From Meloidogyne chitwoodi (lineage: Eukaryota; Nematoda; Chromadorea; Rhabditida; Meloidogynidae): a stretch of DNA of 64,000 nucleotides. Each line of letters opens with the position of its first letter. Positions within the stretch are counted from its first letter, which is position 1. Below the pieces are notes generated by a model that saw only the letters and a program-made list of their open reading frames with translations, was not told the DNA's origin and made no database searches. The translations under genes were made by a program, and so were the position numbers. Of the stretch, positions 58,787-64,000 are shown one piece after another. The stretch spans positions 1 to 64,000 of the forward strand of contig JACZZP010000009.1 of the NCBI GenBank assembly GCA_015183035.1. Direction: 5' to 3'.

Positions 58787-59274
58787 ATGACCGAAATCGC
58801 AAAAAAAGCTTCTAATGAGAATGGAAATCAACTTGAGGCAAGAGAAGCTCGTGTAGGATCAACACCAAATGTGATTAATGAACATACAGGTTTCTTTTTA
58901 TTTAGTTATTTTGATCGTATAGATTTTTTAGTTTCACAGACGAGTGATTGCAGATATTTAAACAAACTTTTGATGCTTAAAGGAAAAATTGATTTTTTTA
59001 TTCGTGAAATACCTGAAGAGCTTTACTATACAAATTATAAAAAGCCTGTTGCTATTTTTGAAAACGGTATGATTTTTTTATTTAAGCATTTATTTTCGTA
59101 AGTTAATTAGTTTCTGAAATATTTATATTTTTGTCGGCGTGTCCTAATATTATTCGGATAGAGTGAATTGCCAAATTACATTAAAATCCCTATTTTTACT
59201 CAGGAAAAACAACGCTTGTAGAAGGTTTTAAGAAAAAGAAGATTGTAGAGGATAAAGATAACGAAGCTGATTAA
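58787..59274 (+). CDS. Small unrecognised protein
   Basis: Three exons and about 100 residues: MTEIAKKASNENGNQLEARE, then TVSQTSDCRYLNKLLMLKGK and IDFFIREIPEELYYTNYKKP, ending KTTLVEGFKKKKIVEDKDN. The joins keep frame (G|TT at 58,931; G|GA at about 59,204). It is hydrophilic, with no signal peptide or TM, and Lys-rich at the C-terminus. A compact intron structure and a promoter shared with ATP synthase b suggest a real, perhaps housekeeping, gene. I do not recognise the family. Confidence 0.6.
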
Positions 59275-59871
59275 TTTTTGTGTTCGGTTTAATCAAATTC
59301 AATAAAATATATTAATTTTACTGACGTTTTGTCTTTTTTGGATTTTTTACAGAGGATAGAGGTAAACTTTTACTCTCAGTGATATGAAAATTTTTTTGCC
59401 TTATTGTTAGACATTAAAAAGAAATTATTAAAACATTCAAAATAAAATACTAAAAAATAAACATTTTTATCAGAAAATCATTGGAAAATCGCATAAACAT
59501 TGCAGAAAAATCAGAATTTGTTCAATTAATACATAAAGCCCAGAATAAAATTAAGTTGCTCATGTGGTTTGAACGATATAATTATCTCTTTTGATGGGCT
59601 TTAATATTTATAAAAATAATTAAATAAGCAATATGAAATTGAAGCGTTTAAACTAAAAATAGGATGAAATTCTCAATTTTAATTGATAGAAAACAAAAGT
59701 TTAAAAAAATCATTTGTGCCCGTGCATGCAAAACAAAAATATTTTCTTAGAGGTTGGACAGTTTTCTTGCTTTTTTCAATAATTAGGCTAAAATATTTAT
59801 TTAGTCCAATCCCTAATATATTTTTTCATCTACTAATTTCTTCTTTTTATATAATATCACTACTTTAATTT
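59275..59871. other. Intergenic, nothing recognised
   Basis: Spacer between the convergent small-protein gene and the acidic-protein gene. A 61-codon plus-strand frame at 59,683-59,868 shows no coding signs. Confidence 0.4.
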
Positions 59872-62800
59872 TCACATTTCAATTCTACTCTCATTTTCCA
59901 ATTTGCTATGTTGGAATTGTTGTTGCCCGTGTTCCAAATTAGAAGTTCCTTGACGTATCACAACAGAAGAATCATCACTATTATTATTATCATCATCAGC
60001 CCCCTCAGTTTCAATTGAAGAAGACGACAATCTCCCACTATTCTCTCCATTACCCATAAGAAGATGACCATTTTCGTCTGTTTTATCGCCTGTTATGTAA
60101 CTAGAATTATTACTCTTTTTGCTTGGAGAGCCTTCAAATTCGCCTCTATAAGTTAACAAAGAAGTGTGTTCATCATCCTCATTTTCTTCTTCGTTATAAC
60201 TTTTTAAGTGCCCGTTTTGGTGTGGGGAATGTTGTGTTCGCTGACTATCTATTATTTCATCCCCTTGAGCAGTTGGAGATGAGCTAAAGTCAATAAGTTG
60301 TTCTTGATAGCTGTTGTCGTTGTTATGATTCTCCTCCTAAGAAAATAACGTAATAAGATAAAATAAAATGTTCTACCTGGTGAATATCTTGCTGTTCATA
60401 ATTCCTCCATTGTTGATGCTCATGTTCTTCTCCAACGGGTGTCATTGGATGAGAATGTTCACTCTTTTGGTCAAAATGTTCTTCTCTCTATAATTAAAAA
60501 TTATTTGGGTAATTTAATTTTAACTAAAACCTCAACAAATTCGCCATGGTCAGAGGCGGGCGTTATTTCAATTGAAGGTTGTTGAAGAAAAGCTTTTGAC
60601 TGATTTGTACCTACTGAACGCACATCAACATCAGCGGAAAGTGTAGGCGACATGGAATGATGAATTACCTCTTCCTTTTCGTTCAAACTTCGATTTTCAC
60701 TATGCTCCGATCGAAAAGTTTCTGGATCATGATTATCTTCAAAATGTTTGTCATCTTCATTTATTACCACTACTGGAGACTCATTTTGTTCTGCCGTAAA
60801 TTCTTCAATTGGTCTATCTTCATGCACATTCTCATGGTTAATCTCTGATAAATATTCAGGATTAACTATAGACTGATTTTCAAATTCGTGGTCCATTCCT
60901 TCATTTTCTCGTCTAACATCCGAAATCACTTTATGTTGTTCTTCTGGTCTTGATTCTATATCTTCTTGTCCAACTGTCGACATATCCACAGTTTTCTGAC
61001 TCAAGACTTCGGGAGCATCTTCATTTCTATCTTTGGATATCTCTTCATGTTGAACGACTGGTCCTTCCTGTCCTGATTCAAACAGTTCATGTCTAATCTC
61101 ATGTTCATCTTCTACCGAAAATTTACTTGTGCTTTCTGGTCTATTATATTCAGATTCCTCTGAGTGTACTAAGTCAATTTCACCATTTTCCTCATTATTC
61201 TCACTCTTGGAATAATAATCAAGTTCTGAAGGATTAGGCAAAACATGAGAATTGTTGCCTAAACTTAACATCGTTTCAGGTCTTTCTTCTACCTCTCCAT
61301 CGCCAGATTCAATAATATACTTGTCTGATCCACTAAGCTTTCGACTTGTATTATCATTTGTTGGTTGGACAGATTCGCTTTCAACTAACGGCTCAAATTC
61401 TGTCTCATCTGGGCCTTTGATTTGTTCCAAACTATCTCTTGGAGAATGTTCATCTCCTTCGAAATGTTCATCTTCTACTCTTCCTGTATGTTTTACCTCT
61501 TCTCTTTCTGTATGTTCTTCTCGGCCAGTTAATCCTTCACTATCTATTACGTGTTCCTCTTTTCCAAAGCTTTCTTGTTCTTTTTCAAATTCCCCTTTAT
61601 TCTCTCCTACCGTATAGAATTCATCTTCTCCTTCTTCTTTTCCAATTATTCTTCCTGTATGTTGTTCCTCACTTTCAGAATACAATTCTTCTCTTTTTAA
61701 TTCTTCGGTTTCTCTTCCAATATGTTCTTCATCCTTTATTCCAGTATGTACATAATCTCTTCCGATATTTTCAAACTCTTCCTCTTCAGCTCCCAAATGT
61801 TTCCCCTCTTCTCTTCCAGTAAATTTAACCTCTTCTCCAAATTCTTCAACTTCCCTTTTAGTTCTAGGACTTTCATCTTCAGATACTTCATTATTATTAA
61901 AATGTCCAGAAGGCTCTTCAGTATAATCAGCAACAGTTGTGGACTCTGGAATCTCATAGCGATGCTCCAAATCACGTTCCGCCTCTAGTTGTGTTTCTTC
62001 TTCTTCATGGCCAATTTCCTCACCAAAACCATTCCCTACTGAACGGGAAGAATCCAAACGATTTTCAAATTCACCTAAATGCACTTCCATCCTTGGTGAC
62101 TCTTCTAATTCACCATAAACATCTTTTACAGACTCAGAATGATGTGATAAAGAAGTTTTCTCTTCAACAGTACTTTCCGCTATACTGACTTTCTCTTCCT
62201 CGTCATTTTGTAATTTTTCAATTCTTTTTTCCTCATCGTCCCAACTTTTGTTTTCAATTGAAGGGGTTATCAGAGGTGATTTTTGAAAATTTTCTTCTTC
62301 CTCTTCCATCTGTTTATGAGACAATTCTTCCATTTCTACCAATGCTTCTTCACTTTTTTGTCGTTCACTTGAATATTCTTCCCTTTTTTCAATGGAATCT
62401 TCAACTTTTTCGAAGCTAACTCGAGAATCTGACACTCTTTTATCAATTTCATCATCCATAGGCTCTTCTTCCTTTACATTTTCTTCTTTTATTTCTACAG
62501 AATGTTCACTTCCTTCAATCTCTTCATTTTGCCCATATTGCCCTCCATTCATTAAAATTTCGGGAGAATGTTGTTCAATGATTTGCTCTTCTTTTTGTTG
62601 AGGTTGTTCAAAAACTTCTTCTACCACTCTCTCCTCCTCTGCTGCCATAGCAGCCTCTCTTTTGGCTCGCTGTTGTTGTAACGAACATGCTTGTGGTGGA
62701 ATTTCGGAGGAATCTTCAATTTCTGGGGAGGAAATATTTTTAGAAACATCCATCTCCAATCCAGAAGCGAGTTCCTCCTCTCTTCTAGGCGAAACCTCCT

Positions 62801-63738
62801 CTATTTCTATCTCTCGCTCATTCCACACTTTATCTTCGTTTTCTTTGTCTTCCATTGCTTTATCCTCTTCTTCCTTTAACTCTTCCTTATTAACAGATTT
62901 AACCTCAACACGGGCAGTTAGTTGTCCATCAGAATCTTCAACATAGTTTTTAATTACCTCAGTCTCTCCAACATAAGGCCCAGGGGTTTGACGAGTTTCT
63001 TCTTCATTTGCAATTTCTACAGGAGCTTCGACTTGATCTCCTTCCCATTCAGAATCTCCTGCTGGTTGCCCGTCGGTTGTAGTAGTCTGTGAAGCAGCTA
63101 ATGAAATAGATGGAGAAGGGGCCTTAAAATTAATAGTATTTGAGTTTGTACAAAATATTTGTTTTAACCACATTTTCAAGATTTTCCTCTTCTTTTCGCT
63201 CTTCATCATCTCCCATTGTTGCTGCAATAGCTGAAACGCCGGCACCAACAGCTGCAACAGTACCTATCACAGGTAAAGCACCAGAGAAGGAAGGAGGTTT
63301 CTGCACCTTTACAGGCGTTATAGAACCCTTTTGTGAGGGCGGTCTTGCCCCAATTTGTGTTCCTTTTATACGAGGTGTTGTCTGAACTGTAGAAGGTTGT
63401 GGGCGACGTGTTGGACGTTCTTGTGCTTTTTTGGCTTGTCTGATAAATTAAAAAATTTATGGCCAAAACTCAAATGAGTTAATTAATATCCCTTACTTAA
63501 TTACTGCTGTCGGCGGCAATTTATGATCCATAGACTTGCCCGGCATAGTACGATTACCAGCAAATGAGCGTTTTGCAGCTTGTGGCAAGGGTGGAAGCTT
63601 TTGACTTGCACGAGTACGTGACATTGAAGTTCTGCGCATTTTAGTTAAAGGCTCATCTGCCGTAGCACCTGTAGTTGCACGGCGTGGTGATTGTGACTTT
63701 CCACTTCGAGATTTTCTGCCTTGTCCCGATTTAAGGCT
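59872..63738 (-). CDS. Large acidic, Glu-rich probably disordered protein (5' partial)
   Basis: More than 1,100 residues in at least five exons. The first visible exon (63,738-about 63,498) is preceded by an acceptor, so upstream exons lie beyond the window. That exon is basic and Ser/Pro-rich (GRKSRSGKSQSPRRATTGAT, KMRRTSMSRTRASQ). The next ends with a hydrophobic Ala/Gly segment (ALPVIGTVAAVGAGVSAIAA) before MGDDEERKEE. The main exon (63,123-60,534) is dominated by E, with S, H and R. It contains degenerate short repeats built on TGREE/HTGR (FTGREEGKHLG, LTGREEHTERE, KHTGRVEDEHFEG). The 3' exons are N/S/D-rich, ending KLENESRIEM. No enzymatic domain is seen. Possible roles are cytoskeletal or nuclear scaffolding; this is not deducible. 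Confidence 0.75.
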
Positions 63739-64000
63739 TCTAAAATAAGAAAATAGTTAATCATAGAAGATGGAGAATAAAGGGAAAGCAAAGTTTCAGT
63801 TATAAAGGCAAATTTTGCAGACATTGTCCCAAAAAATTGTCCGCTATAATTGTTTGCAGAATTGCCTTTACAACATAAAATTAATCAAAGCAAAATAGTG
63901 ATTAAAAGAAAAGTTGAAAGCGTTAGAAAGCTAGGAAAATGTTAGAGGTTAATTATGTGTTAATATCATTTAAGTTATCGTCCAAGACTGAAAAGTATAG

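Noticed and set aside
60657..63385. Several plus-strand open frames opposite the acidic-protein gene, rich in Ser, Leu and Phe
   Set aside because: Antisense shadows of a Glu/Ser-rich coding exon; no start context or splice structure.

Overview
This window is nuclear DNA from a plant-parasitic nematode, most likely a root-knot nematode (Meloidogyne or a close relative). The DNA is strongly AT-rich. Introns are mostly 40-60 nt with TTTTMAG-like acceptors. The gene content is nematode-specific: cuticle collagens, a cuticlin-type ZP protein, an FLP-18 neuropeptide precursor, a venom-allergen-like CAP protein, a family-92 glycosyltransferase and nematode-type neuropeptide GPCRs. Species assignment is inference; no rRNA or mitochondrial marker is present. 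Nothing looks bacterial and there are no operator/RBS-type signals, CRISPR arrays or tRNA genes that I can see.

Layout. 1-1.1 kb: degenerate dispersed repeats. 1.1-6.7 kb: a GT92 glycosyltransferase (+) converging on a ZP-domain cuticlin-like membrane protein (-). 7.5-11.7 kb: a CAP/venom-allergen protein and a somatostatin/opioid-group-like GPCR (both -). 13.4-14.4 kb: an unrecognised secreted protein with an apparent frame break. 15.5-23.6 kb: an island of five tiny cysteine-rich secreted peptides, interleaved with flp-18 and a four-TM protein. Three of the five share an exact cysteine spacing, C-x5-C-x6-C-x4-CC. 24-28.7 kb: two cuticle collagens, one nested complete inside an intron of an antisense class-2 lipase. 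29-32.3 kb: beta-tubulin (-) and the Fe-S scaffold ISCU (+), divergent. 32.5-41.9 kb: a nuclear receptor with no visible ligand-binding domain (-), dTDP-glucose 4,6-dehydratase (+) and an RGM/DRAG-1 homologue (-), the last two tail to tail 21 bp apart. 43.9-47.1 kb: an unknown secreted protein and a histone-fold TAF-like protein. 47.6-56.8 kb: a neuromedin-U-receptor-like GPCR whose TM1/TM2 intron holds about 7.2 kb of satellite DNA. 57-64 kb: mitochondrial ATP synthase subunit b (-), a small unknown protein (+) and a very acidic, probably disordered protein (-) running off the right edge.

The most unusual structures are as follows. (1) The intronic satellite is built on a 21-bp register of CATG-centred 12-bp palindromes and organised as two nearly identical 3,415-bp higher-order units. 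(2) There is a local paralogous family of small cysteine-rich secretory peptides, candidate effectors or antimicrobial-type peptides, several with an intron immediately after the stop codon. (3) Three MITE copies of Mutator-like type carry 9-bp target duplications. (4) There are at least four well-supported GC-AG introns with AG|GCAAGT donors. (5) A collagen gene is nested inside a lipase gene.

Gene models were spliced by hand from reading frame, splice signals and family knowledge. Coordinates give first to last coding base and include introns. No database search was possible.
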